The notes below the pieces were generated by a model. The model did not search any database and was not told where the DNA came from. It saw nothing but the letters and a program-made list of their open reading frames with translations. Below are positions 45,874 through 58,194 of a stretch of DNA of 64,000 bases, one piece after another. The DNA is taken from NCBI GenBank assembly GCA_038363925.1, contig JAQQWL010000003.1, forward strand, positions 558,001 through 622,000, in the 5' to 3' direction. Made by a program: the position numbers and the translations under genes. Each line of letters starts with the position of its first letter. Positions within the stretch are counted from its first letter, which is position 1. Origin of the DNA: Apiospora phragmitis. Its lineage: Eukaryota; Ascomycota; Sordariomycetes; Amphisphaeriales; Apiosporaceae.

Positions 45874-46886
45874 TCTTGAACTGGCTTGGATATGGCACGA
45901 ACCGGTCAATTGTTATTCTTTGCACAAACTAGGGTTTGATTTCCTATCGCACGTACATAGAACCTTCTTATACATTTCACGCTGGCACGATGTTCCACGA
46001 CATGACTTTCGAATCTGACTCGACTTTCAGCTTAAGGGTGAATTGAAACTCATTAGTGTTTCCGCTCGTGGGCACATTTCGCTTATTATAAATCTGCAGG
46101 GCCTACTGGCCATTACTAAGCCACTAAACCCATTGGCGAGCCTCTTCCTTGGCTTCAGGCCCTGTTAACTATAACTTAATGAAATAGAATTTCCGAAGTT
46201 CTTGTAAATGCACGATATGCTTACTCTCTCGCCCACCCATTTTACCATGAGATGCTAGAGCCTTGTTTTGTTTTGAAGTAAGCAGGTTTCGGGCAGAAAC
46301 TTTCCCTCGGAGCGCCAATTATCCTACTTTCATCAGCCCGGAGTGGCCGAATAGGTAATACAGCGGGCTCGTACTTGAGTTGGAAACAACCGAGCCCCTT
46401 TACGGAGACACGCAGCTCCAGATTCGAATCCTGGCTTCTGGATATACTTGACCTTTTCCGTCTCTATTGAAGCCCTTTAATCGTCTTTTTATCTTTCTGG
46501 GTTTCCATGGCTAATATGTTATGTATTTATATAACGGAGACACCAGAACGCTAATACTCGTGTGCGAGCTATGCGTTCATATTCGCTTACGTCGGATTAG
46601 TTGCTACTTGCTTTCCACACATCAAGCAGTACTAGTTGTTATCACTCGCCTACCAACCTACTTAGGTATTCCAAGCGGCCAGTAGAGCTACGCAGATTTC
46701 AAGCAACTGTTGCCGACTAAAATACAGTATTCCACGGAAGGCACAAAACATTACAAGTAATAACGGATGTAAAAAAGTAAGTAGGGACATAATTAGTATA
46801 CGAGTTGCACATATGTGTGCATATATAAGATACATCAACTAGCTATATATCTACACCAGACTCTCTTCTTTCGCAATCCCTCTTCC
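45874..46886. other. Convergent intergenic region
   Basis: About 1 kb between the AA8 gene and the 3' end of the GH74 gene. It contains the tRNA-like sequence near 46337. Nothing else recognised. Confidence 0.45.
46337..46442 (+). tRNA. tRNA-like sequence, class II (Ser/Leu type), possibly a pseudogene
   Basis: An A-box-like GTGGCCGAATAGG and a good B-box ATTCGAATCC are separated as in a long-variable-arm tRNA with a short intron. CCCGGAG at 46337-46343 pairs with CTTCTGG at 46435-46441 with one mismatch and one wobble. A GGCTCG/CGAGCC pairing could form the anticodon stem around an intron. The anticodon cannot be assigned: the only reading gives ACT with an unusual base at 37, and the T-stem has one mismatch. 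This may be a decayed gene. Confidence 0.35.
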
Positions 46887-49596
46887 TCAGAGACACTGGT
46901 GGTACCAATCATTTTGCTTCTGGCAGGTGTAAGGCAACTCGCACTCGACCGGCGTGGACCCCTGTCCCCCACACTGTCCATAATGACTCTGCCGCGGCCC
47001 CGAAGCCGACGTGGTGCTGACAGCCGGCTTAGACGTGGTGGTGCTCGTCAACAATGTAGTAGTCACGGGCGCCGACGTTGTCGTCGGCGGTACTGGCTTT
47101 GTTGTTGCCGAAGTAGTCGATAAGGGAGGAGGATTGGGAACTGTTACGGGTGGGTGGCTAGTTAGTACGGCCCCGTGTGACAGGAACGGAGAGAGGTTGG
47201 GGCTCCTAATTACCATCACCTCCACCACCCAACGAAACCGTGGCTCGGAACACGCCCCGCCCGTTGGTCCCGACGTACACAAGCCCCGCCACGTTGCCGC
47301 TGCCGGCCAGCTTGGTGCCGCCGTCGATGGACCCGAAGCCCTGGGTGTCGCCCTGGATGTCGGTCCAGGTCGCGCCGCTGTCGCCGCTGCCGTAGAGCCT
47401 CGGGCCCGCGGCGACGTGGCCGAAGGCGTAGATATTCCAACTTTCTTTGTCCTTGCCGACGCCGAGCGCGACCTGGAACGTGTTCGTCAGAGTTGTCGAG
47501 GTCTGCGTGAACGTGGCGCCGTAGTCGGTCGAGTGGAATACGCCCGCGTCCGTCGAGACCCAGACATCGCCCGCCTTGGCCGGGTGCGCCGCAATGTCCC
47601 GAACCGCCGTCGCGCTTCCTAACTTACCGGTCGCACCAAACGAGCTGCCGGCGTCTTTGCTCACGTAGAAGCTTGAGCCTGACCCGCCGTAGAAGACGGA
47701 GCCGTTCTGCTTGTCCGACGCCACGATGGCGCCAGAAGAAAGGCTGGCGACTTTGGAAAAGGCGCCCTCGTCCTGCGAGCGCAGCACGCTGCCCGAGGCA
47801 GCTGACCAGACGACGACCTTCCCGTCGGCCCCAAGCGCGACGGTGCCGCCGTTGGCGCTGGTGTCGGCGCCCGGGTGCTCGCGCCAGGTGGCGCCGCCGT
47901 CGCTCGAGAGGGCGATCTGCTTCGTGCCCGCGGAGTTGCCGATGCGGACGACGCTCTTAACCGCAGCGCCGGCGTAGTCGACACCCACATTGGTGGTCCA
48001 CTGGGGATTCATCCAGTTGACCTTGGGCGCCGTGCCGAGCGCCGCCGCGTCGGCGAACGTGAACCCGCCGACGTCACCCGTGGCCGCGAGCAGCTCGGTG
48101 CCGCCCGGAACCGAGGCCACGTCCTGGACCGAGGTCTCCTCGATGCCGTCGGCGAGGGAGGAGATGGTGAGCTTCTCGTCCCAGCTGCCGGCGTCCCATT
48201 TGGTTAAGTCGTGGCCGCCGTATAGGGTCAGGCCCGTGCCGTACAGCCAGTGGTCGCTGTCGTGGGGGTCGATCTCGAGGGCCTCGATCATCCAGCCCAG
48301 GTCCTTGGTGTCGATGTCGAGGAAGCCGGGGCCGATCCAGGGGGCTTTGTCGACCTGCGAGCAACAAAGGGGTTAGCAACATATACATTGGAGTTCTATT
48401 CGCTATTGATTCCTGGGATTTCGTGTGTATGTGTGGGGTGGGCAAGTAGATTCTATATCAGTGTGATGTGTGGTGGGTTTGTTTACGTTTTGTTTGTATC
48501 GCAGGTTCATCTCAGGATAGTCCGCCCACTCCCAGAGCTGGCTCCATGTGGCGCCCGAGTCAGTAGACCGGAACAGGCGCGCGTCGGGCCACCACGAGTT
48601 CAAGCTGGCCACGACGACGGTGCCGGGCTTCTGGGCGTCGAGGGCCAAACCCCCAAATCCGAAGTTGATGGCCTCGCCAATGCTGGGCGTGATATCCTTG
48701 AAGGCGCCCGCCGCGATGTCGTACCGGTACACGGCGCCGTTGGTGCCGTCGTAGGGCCCCGTGCCGTCCGCGTAGGAGATGTACAGCGCCTTCTCCGCGG
48801 GGCTCAGCTTGCCCTTGTGCGGGAAGAATTTTCCGGGTTGGTCCTTCAGGGCGGACCAGGTCGCGCCCGCGTCCTCGCTCATGTAAAGGCTGGCCGTACT
48901 GTTGTCCGCGGTGCCGACGAAGATGCGCGACGTGGCGCCGTCGAGCGTGGCGGACGTGGAGTCGAAGGTGACGAAGGTGAGGCCCTGGATGTCGCTGTTG
49001 AGCCCCGTGGTGTCGCCCGGCTGCGGCGCGTAGGTACCCACAGCCGTGAAGGAGTCGATCTTGGCGAAGCTGGCGCCGCCGTCGGTCGACTTCCACAGCC
49101 CCTTGCCCGAGCGGGCGCCGAAGTAGAGGATGTCGGGATTGGCCGGGTCAACGGCGAGGCGCTCGCCCATGCCGCGGCCGGGCATGTTGCCGCCGACCTT
49201 GAAGGGCAGGTCGGCGAACTGCCAAGTGGCGCCGCGGTCGGCGGAGCGGCCGATCTGGCCGTTGGAGGGGTCCCAGTCATTCGTATAGAGGCCGAAGGCG
49301 GCGTAGACTTTGGCGTCGTCCTGCGGGTCGAGCGCGACGGCATCGACGCCCCAGTTGTGCCAGCCGGCGTCGTCCGTGATGGCGTCCGTCACGGCCGTCC
49401 ACGAGTCGTCGGCCGCGTTGAGCCGGTAGAGGCCGCCGATGTCCGTCCGCGCGTAAACCACACCCGCGGTCTTGGGGTGGAAGACGATGCCCGGCACGAA
49501 GCCGCCGCCGCCGCCAAGGCGCACGTTCTGCCACTGCGAGGCCGCCTGGGCGGTGCCGAGCAGCAGCAGCTGTATGGAGCTGAAGAACTTCTTCAT
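46887..49596 (-). CDS. GH74 xyloglucanase with C-terminal CBM1
   Basis: Three exons: 49596-48487, 48354-47214 and 47140-46887, sum 2505 bases, 834 residues, no breaks. It has a signal peptide ([15 protein letters not shown]), then two seven-bladed propellers full of sialidase/BNR-type repeats ([32 protein letters not shown]). The catalytic Asp pair fits D52 (YARTDIGG) and D464 (AATGDVGG). A Pro/Thr/Ser linker leads to a cellulose-binding CBM1 ([31 protein letters not shown]). It cleaves beta-1,4 xyloglucan backbones outside the cell. The last intron needs the acceptor CCCGTAACAG, 21 bases past a nearer CTAG. It has a perfect TACTAAC branch site, and only this acceptor keeps frame. A TATATAAGG (complement of 49707-49715) lies about 110 bases upstream of the ATG. 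Confidence 0.9.
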
Positions 49597-50200
49597 TGCG
49601 TCGAAGTCAGATTGACAGCAGCACTTTGGGGATCGATTGCTGCACAGGGGACCAATGCGCGTCGAGCATTTGGAATGCAAAAGATGGAAAGGGGGTTATA
49701 TCACGACCTTATATATGTGTCGCTTTCAGCGCAGGTACGCATGCGCGGCGCGACCTATCGAGCCATTTCCGCTTTCCGCATGCGCGTGCATGGCTGTCAA
49801 TGCGAGCAGGCAGTTCCGAACTTCTGGAATTTCTCCAGTCTCCTCATCTCAGCATGGTTCGGATGGCGCCATTACCACCAAATATTCTCGCTGCAGGTGC
49901 TCGAACGCGTTCATAGCGACGACCGACTTGGTGGGACTGATCCACAGCGGAGGGCAGAAACGCCGGAATGGGCCAGCGTGGGCTGGGTCAGCTTTGATTT
50001 TACCGCGAATCGGGGGCCCTGGTCTAAAAAGGGGAGCTTTGTCCCGCCTGGGCCGGCAAACGGAGCGACGGATTCCGTCCGGCGCTACTACTACTACTAC
50101 TACTTGTACTTGGCTATGTAGCTGGAGGGGTCGCCCACAACAGTACTTGTTAACTTTCGATAGTGGGGATCCCGAGTTCTTTTACTTAGATTAGAGTGTT
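49597..50200. promoter_or_regulatory. GH74 promoter region up to the isochore boundary
   Basis: About 600 bases of normal GC content, including the TATA-like site at 49707-49715 (minus strand), ending at the abrupt switch to AT-rich repeats near 50,200. The gene's whole upstream region is thus short. Confidence 0.45.
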
Positions 50201-50357
50201 AATCGCGCACGGACCTTTTTATACCGGTATATATTAGTTTTTTAATTAATAAAAAGGCTTAATTTTAATTGAAAATATAATTTATAATTAATATTTTAAT
50301 TATTAAATAAAAATCTTTATATAATATTATTAAGCTTTTTATTTTAAAATATTATTT

Positions 50358-51868
50358 ATATAGTTTATTATTAAAGTTAATTATATTATTAAATCGGCTA
50401 CTCTTTTTTATATAATTAAACTTTAATACGTAATATTTCTATAACTATAATATCGATTTAATAAAAAAAAATCGTATTATTTTAATAATTTAAATAACGC
50501 GAGAAAGTTTAAATTAAATTAGTTAAAAAGTTATTATAAAAGTGTATAACGTCCCCCGAGCGATTTTAAACGACCGACTTCGCGATACTAAACCTCGATA
50601 TAAAATCCGATATTTATAATATAAATTAAATTTAATTAAAAAAAATTATTTCGTAATTATATAATTAATTTTTTTAATATCGCGCGGCGGCGACCGCGTT
50701 AATAAATATTAAATTAAACGTTTTATTAATTATAACCTAGATTTTAAGATTTAAATAAATTATTAATATAATTATTAAAAGGCTTTTTATAAAGATATAG
50801 GTGTTATTTTTAATTAGTTCGCGCTAATCGAGTTAATACTCGTTATTTATTAAGTAACTTCTCTTTATTTTAAATAATAATAATATACTGTTTTTTTATA
50901 TTATTTATTTTATTTTATTATTAAATTATTATTATAATATTAATTTTAACCGCTAATTAATAATATAATAAGTTTTATTATTATAAATAAAGCTATACGT
51001 ATTAAGCGGCGAGGTCGAGGCGAGCTTAAAATTTTATATACGCTTCGAGTTATTATAATCTCGTTTCGAAGGTAAGTATTAATCGTGTCTTTAAGTTAAA
51101 TTATAATATAAAAACCGTTAATAATTATAACTTTTAAACGCCGTTTAATTTTTAATAAATAATTAAAAACTTTACTTTTTAGTTTTAAATATTATAAATT
51201 AAATAACGAAATATATATATATATATGTAATAATATATAATATAACATTTATAAATAAATTAATAAATATTCTATTATTTTTTTATATTATTAATATAAA
51301 CTTAAGTACGTTTTACTAAGTTTATTTTAAAACATAAATAGCGTTCGTTATAATTTAAAATATTATATTTAGTTTTAATATTCGCGATTAACGCGAACTA
51401 GCCGGAAATAATATTTATATCTTTATAAAAAGCTTTTTAATAATTATATTAATAGTTTATTTAAGTTTTAAAGTTTAAGTTATAATTAATAAAGCGTTTA
51501 ACTTAATATTTACCGACGCGGTTATTACCGCGCAATTTAAAAAAAATTAATTATATAATTACGAAGCATTTTTTTTAATTAGATTTAGTTTATATTATAA
51601 ATATCGGATTGCGCGTCGAGTTTTAATACCGCGAAGTCGGTCGCCTAGAGTAGCTCAAAGGACGTCGTATACTTTTGTAGCAGCTTTTTAATTAGTTCGA
51701 TTCAGACCTTCTCGCGTCGTTTAAATTATTAAAACGATACGATTTGTTTTAAATTAAATCGGTATTATATTTATAATAATATTACGTATTAAAGTTTAAT
51801 TATATAAATCGGAAAAACAAGTGGCCGATATAATAATATAATTAATTTAGTAATAAACCACGTTATAA
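50358..51868. mobile_element. Fold-back (inverted-arm) derivative of the pogo-type element
   Basis: Both ends carry the TIR-like sequence of the neighbouring pogo/Fot1 element: inward at 50358-50402 (TTAAATCGGCTACT) and its inverse at 51820-51868 (AGTGGCCGATATAAT). Inside, 50560-50850 is an inverted copy of about 51380-51660, for example CTTTTTATAAAGATATAGG against its complement. The right arm matches the 53460-53985 part of the full element. So the element seems built from two head-to-head copies of one transposase end. It is heavily mutated. Confidence 0.5.
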
Positions 51869-52032
51869 AAATTTTAAAAGTTATAAAACGAAAAAATAAA
51901 ACAAAGTGTTTAATAATTAATAAAAGTAAAACAAAGGGTTTATTAAAACGAAAAGCGTTTAATAAAAAACGTTATAATATATATATATATATAAAAGATA
52001 TAAAATTAAATAAAGATTAATAAAATATAAAA

Positions 52033-52083
52033 AAATAACCGATATAATAATATAGTTAATTTAAAAATAAACTACGTTATATA
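52033..52083. repeat. Solo TIR-like sequence
   Basis: An extra copy of the right-end TIR (ACCGATATAATAATATAG...CTACGTTATAT) directly before the left end of the full element. Probably the remnant of another copy or a nested insertion. Confidence 0.45.
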
Positions 52084-52146
52084 CTTTAATTATATTATTT
52101 AAAGTTACGATTTAAATTATAATTATTATTTATTATATTAATAAGA

Positions 52147-54019
52147 CTAACGTAGTTTATTATTAAGTCGATTATATTACTAAGTCGGCTACTTTTTCTA
52201 TATTTTACCACTTTTATATAAATTAATTTAACCTTAACGCTTTAAGTTAATTAAAATTATTCTTTATTTAATTCGTTACTTAATTTTATATCCTTTTTAT
52301 ATGTTCGTATATTATAACTTATTTCGCCGCAGATACCACAGCACCTTCCACCGGTCGTCCTTCGCTTCGACGGACCCCCCGTTCTATATTTATTAGTTAC
52401 TAAATGCTTTTTGTTTTTTACCTTCTCGTCTTGTAATTCTTAAGATTTCTATATAATAAGGGCTCTTTTAAATTAAACGCGCGATTTTTTAACTCTCCGG
52501 CGTTTAGAAAGTATTAAATTAACCTCTTATAAAGTACGTATTTAATCTTTTATAAAGGTTATTTTATATATTATTATATATATACTTTTCGTTATTTAGT
52601 TTATAATATTTAAAATTAATATTAAAAAGCTTTTTTAAAAAGTAAAAACCTTATGTTTAATAAAAATAAAGTGTTTAATTATTTATTAAAGGTTAGACGG
52701 CGTTTAAAAGTTATAGGTATTAGCCGTCCCCGGACGCGACGGGTTTAGTGTAGGCGTTCGAAGACGTATATCTAGTTTATTAATTATTTCGTCCAAGTAA
52801 TAAAATATTAAACTAGATGCGCTAAATCTAGATTTAATATTATGTTTTATAAAAATAATAAAATACGCGGCCTTAAAAGCGATAAAAAACTCTAGCTTCG
52901 TAATATAGTTTATTAACGCTTTAATAAATAGCTCGATTTTTTTTAAAATAAACACGTTTTAATAATAAATAAAGTGCTATATTTAAAAGCTAAAGTAGGT
53001 AAAAAAAATAAAGAGGTATATTAAGCGTAATAATGCCGTTATTCTTATAATATTCTTCGAATTTAGCCGAAATATAGCTTTCGTAACCGTTTAAAATCAA
53101 GAGTCGATAAGGGCTTTTCGTCCGCGTTTTAATATACTTATCGAAGTATCGAATCTAATCTAAGCTCGTTTCGTTATCGGTCTAGCCGTTAAAAGTCGGT
53201 TTGATCACTTAATCGCCCGGTAGGTTATATTTACGAAACTAGTTTACGAGGTAATATTAGTTTTAAATAATTAAAAACGACGGAATATACTAGCCTTACG
53301 AATTTATATATTTAATAGCTATTAACTATTCTTAATTATTAAATTAAACCGACTTCGCCTTCTTATAATAATCGGCGCTTATTACGACGAGTATTAACTC
53401 GATTATACTTATTATAAAGCTAGTTTCGTTAAAATTCTATATATTTTCGTTTAAAATACCGTATTTAGTTTTAATATTTACGATTAATGCGAACTAGCCG
53501 AAAATAACACCTATATCTTTATAAAAAGCCCTCTAATAATTATATTAACGGTTTATTCGGGTTTTAAAGTCTAGGTTACGGTTAATAAAGCGTTTGACCT
53601 AATACTTACTAACGCGGTCGCCGCCGCGCAACTTTAAAAAAAATTAGCTATATTTTTTATAATATTAATATTAAAAAGTATTTTTTAAATATTTAAACTA
53701 ATTATATAATTACGAAGCACCTCTTTTTTAATTAGATTTAATTTATATTATAAATGTTAGATTTCGCGTCGAGGTTCGGTACCGCGGAATCGGTCGCCTA
53801 AAATAGCTCGGAGAATATCGTACACTTTCGTAGTAACTCTTTAACTAATTCGATTCGAACCTTCTCACGTCGCTTAAATTATTAAAACAATACGATCTTT
53901 TTTTAATTAAACCGTATTATAGTTATAAAGATATTACGTATTAAAGTTTAATTATATAAGTTAAAAAAAAGAATAGCCGATTTAATAATATAGTCGATTT
54001 AATAATAAGCTATGTTATA
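52147..54019 (-). mobile_element. RIP-inactivated pogo/Fot1-type DNA transposon
   Basis: TIRs of nearly 50 bases at 52147-52195 and 53970-54019 match each other in inverse, differing almost only by C/T and G/A changes. The length, about 1.87 kb, is the usual size for Fot1/Pot2 elements. The minus strand carries a transposase related to the CENPB/DDE_1 family: TDNETSLD, IRYFDKYIKTRTKSPYRLL, ILNGYESYISAKFEEY, NNGIITLNIP, then KKIELFIKALINYITKLEFF, FKAAYF and KLDIRLRTPT. The catalytic DGHES of the family reads NGYES, a D-to-N change expected from RIP, and stops replace Trp. It moves by cut and paste when intact; here it is dead. Confidence 0.75.
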
Positions 54020-55068
54020 TTTTACTTCATTTTTTAAAAATTTAAGTGTATTATAAATACACTTTTTATATAAATAAAGATTTTAAAGAATTAAAAACGT
54101 AATTAATATAATATTATATTTTAGATATTTCTTATAAATATATATACTTTATAAAACTTTTAAAATATTAATTAAATGTAATAATAATTATATTATCGGT
54201 TATTTTATATTTAAAAAAGTATTAATTATATAATATTATATAAGTTAAAGATTTTAATTTAATTATTAAAAGCTTTTTCGAAAATAGTTCTAAGTTTTAT
54301 TTCACTTTTTATTATTTTTAATAAACGCGGTATAAAATTTTCACTAAAATATTTATTAATAACGTACCTTATAAGCGAGCTACGTATATAAACGAGGTAC
54401 GCACTTTTTATTATTAAGCTTTATAAGTTATAAATTAATTTAATTATAATACTTATAATTAATTAAATATATTAATTTTTTTTTAAAGGTTTTTATATTA
54501 TTTTAATAAGTACGCGTATTATGCCCGGGCTCTCCGTAAATTTTATAGCGCTATAAGCGTGTCTTAAACGTCCTCGTATAACTACTCCTTTAACGAGATT
54601 CGTTCTATAACTATCTATTAACGTCTCTTTAAAACTGCAGGTCTTTTTTAACTTATATACGAAGTAATCCTTTATCTTATAGCCGTTTCTTTTTTATACG
54701 GCGGCGCCGGCTAAGTTTTTTATTTACCTTTTAAAGTGTCGCGTTCTCACTTTTTAAAAAAGTAACTCGGTATATAACCTACGTTATAACCTTTATAATC
54801 TAATTAAAACTAATTAAAATAAACGTCGGAAAACTATTTCAATATTATATAATACGGTTTCGAGCGTATTTAGTTTAAAACTATATTTTAATTAAATTGT
54901 TTAAAGTTTTTAATTTTTAAAGAATAAATAGGCCGAAAAACGTCCCCGGAGGTATTAAAATACGTAACTTTATATTTAATTATAAAATAATATATTCCGG
55001 ATTATATAAAATAAGTCTTATCTTTTAAAAGCTTCTTTATATATTCGAAACGGTAAAAATCGCTTAAA
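54020..55068. other. AT-rich filler between transposons
   Basis: About 1 kb of AT-rich sequence with a slightly GC-richer patch around 54,510-54,740. No family recognised. Confidence 0.4.
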
Positions 55069-55779
55069 TATTACAACCCGACCTAACCATGCGGCCAAGA
55101 CTCCACTCATCGGCACGGAAGTACGATAACCCGACCCGGCTACGATACTATAGCTAGCGATCGCACCGCTAGCTATACTAATATAAACCCGATCGCACTT
55201 TAACAACGCACAGCAAGTTAAGTAATCCTAGCCCGCGCGGCGATGGGACGGGTACGGATAAACGCGGGAAAAAGAACGACGGGTCACGTAACGAAGCTAC
55301 GGAACAGCGAAGGGACGACGCCCGTAGTAAACTAACTAAGGATAGATTACCGTGATCTAGGAGATGGATTACCGTAAGCCACCAACGGATCATCGTGATT
55401 TAAGAGATGGATTACCGTGAGCCACCAACGGATTACCATAAATTAAAAGTGATCCCGGAAGATTAATAAAGGGGAGATTAGATATATAACGATAAACGTT
55501 TCTTATATATTTTTATATAAACGCTCTTTATTTTAATAATTAATTTAAGTATTAATTTAACTTATTAATAAAATAAATAGCTTTAACAACTCTATTATAA
55601 ACATTTTTAAATTAAGCGTACTTTAATTACCCCTTTTTTTATTTTTACGGCTATTATATATTATATTAATAAAAGCGGACTTTTATTACACGTTTAAATA
55701 CTCTCTCGTATTATTAAATATAAACCCTTTAATACGTCTTACCAGGTTTTTATTTAGACTTTTAATAGCGTTCGTTATA
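55069..55779 (+). repeat. 5' LTR
   Basis: 711 bases, starting TATTACAACCCG (originally TG...) and ending GTTATA (GTTACA in the other LTR). It contains an internal alternating repeat of GGATTACCGTGAGCCACCAAC and GATCTAGGAGATG units around 55345-55445. It is less AT-converted than the 3' copy. Confidence 0.85.
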
Positions 55780-56184
55780 TTTTAATTACTTTTATTTTTA
55801 CGAGTTATTACCTAAACCTTTAAGTAATAGCACTTATAGGAACTATATTTACACCTGGATTTAATAATACCCCTCGCTACGGGAAGGCCTCTATTATTAC
55901 CGTAAATACCTCTTAGTAAAATCTCGTTATAAAGGTAAATAGCGACGATAATAATAACGGCTTTACCCGCTAGGCGTTAATTAAGCGAATTTAGGAGCTT
56001 AAATAAAAAAGCGTTAATTATTAACACTATTACGCTAAGCTCGAAAAAAAACGTAACACCTTTTTAATAAAAGAAAACCTAAATTAAACACCCGATATTA
56101 ATAAGCTACGCGAAGAAGTACGTTTTTTCCGTACCGCCGCTAATATTATTTAAACCCTTATCGTTTTAAAGAAGGGAATAAAGA

Positions 56185-56700
56185 TTAGTTTACTTACGCT
56201 ATTCGATAGAACGAGCGGGAACTTCCGAAAATTCCTCGTTTAAATTAAAGCTTATTAACGGTTTTATAAAAGAATATTTAAAAACCTTACTTAACGAGTT
56301 ATTTACGCCGCCTCGTTTTTTAAAAGTAAAATATTCGCTTAGTTCGAACCTTACTTCGATAAACTTGTAAAAAACGATTAATAAATCGAACTGTGCCGCA
56401 CGGAGGTATAACGTATTTTTAAAAATTACGATAGTTTCGAGGACGCCTTTAAATCATTTTTTTAAGACCCCGATAAAAAACGATAGGTAAAAAAAAAGCT
56501 TAAGACTTTTAAGTAAAAAGGATTAACCGCCTTTTATACCGCCGAATTCCGACGTATTATAATTCGACTAAACTATATTAAAACTATTAAAATTATAATA
56601 TATTATTAAGGATTAAAAGAAAACGTTAAGGATAAATTTAGCCGGCTTAATACCTTTAATAATTTCTTTTCGTATATAGAACTTATAATTAAGATCGATA
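56185..56700 (+). pseudogene. gag capsid remnant
   Basis: Frame with stops reading FEPYFDKLVKND, DAFKSFF, FYTAEFRRIIIRLNYIK and GLKENVKDKFSRL, the retrotransposon gag pattern (W-F/E-P, F-Y-x-G-L-x-x-x-V-K-D). Confidence 0.6.
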
Positions 56701-58194
56701 CCCGTATATATAAATAACGCCGCGAAAAGTAAGGCGGATAATAACGGTAAATTAATTAAATTTAGGCTAATATAAAATAATTACGTTACTATTATAACAT
56801 ATAGCTAAAGAATATTACCGCGTATAGCTATTATAGTAAACCTATAGATCCCGATACTATTAAATACGATAAAAATAATAAAAAATAGAACGTTACCTAT
56901 TATAATTATTAAAAAAGGGGTATTATTTACGAAAATACCGAGCTTCGAAAAAGGATTTTCGGAAAGTCTTAAACGGACGATATATTAACGCTACGATAAG
57001 CGAGGACGCCCTTATATTAATTATTAAAAGAAATAGCGTTATTACTAAACACGGTAGCTTATTTTAAATAGTTTATTACGATAATAAGTGTACCCTTTAC
57101 TTAATAAATAAGGAAGGAACCGGATAGTTTTTTAAAGCTTTAAAAACGAAGAGGAGCCCTAAGCGGAGCGTTGCTATAATAAGTAGAGATTTCGCTTTAA
57201 TTTATAATCTCGCCCTCGATAGTTTTAATAATAGTAATAAAATTATTAATTAAAAAGAGTAACCCGTTAATTATAAACGATTAATCGGTATATTAATAAA
57301 GGAACTTATAAACGAGATTACCGAGTTTAGAAACCTTAAAAACGACGGATAGCTAGTTATCTTAAGCGTCCCTTACTCCGATTTAAAATACTTACGCTAA
57401 GTACTTATTACGGCAGGATTCGCTTAAAGAGTTCGCGGTAATTACGTAGTAAGCGATAACCCTTAAATCTCCCTTATAAGCGAAATATACTTTACGCTCT
57501 CGTAGATTTTATACGTACACGACGCTTATATAAAATATTTCGCGGAGAAACTAAAAAATAAATAGTTTCCCCGACGAATTAATAAACGAGCTATTATAAA
57601 CCCATACCTCGACTATATAATTAAGAAAGTTAAAATATCGATCTTTAATAAACGACGCGCGTATTTATTAATATAAAAAGATTTAAAATAGTTACGAAAA
57701 TATTACTTAAAAAGACGGGATTAAAAGGAGTATTTCGAGGACTAATACCTCGAACACGCCTAGGAAAAATCGCGAGCCTATAGACGTTTAAAAGAAAGCG
57801 CCTAATGCTTTTAAAACGCATAGGTATACGCTTAATAGGAGAACCCCCTTATTATAATTAGGGACTTATAAAGCGCTTATAAATTTTAGCGAACTTAATA
57901 AACTTCCGAATTACCCGAAAGACCCGAATCCTAAGTATTAGGGATAGTATTATATACGGGGAGAAGTATAAAAACACCTCCGTTAACGTATTAAGAAGTT
58001 TCTTATAAAGAAAGAAGGGAACGATAGCGGCGATAAAACGATCGATCGTAAGAGTTTATTACTTACCTAAAAGAATATCGGTCGGGAAATAAACGCCGCC
58101 GAATATAAGGGGATAATACCAGGCGGACTAGGAAAGGTCCCTGTATTAAATAACGGATAATCGAGCTATTTATAAGTATATTATTTTAATAATA

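Noticed and set aside
48250..50121. 623-codon open frame antisense to the GH74 gene
   Set aside because: It mirrors the GC-rich coding strand of GH74 (Arg/Ala/Gly/Val-rich, no domain) and crosses the GH74 promoter. A shadow frame.
55018..55393. Minus-strand frames across the 5' LTR start
   Set aside because: Chance openings in the less AT-converted LTR; no conserved protein.
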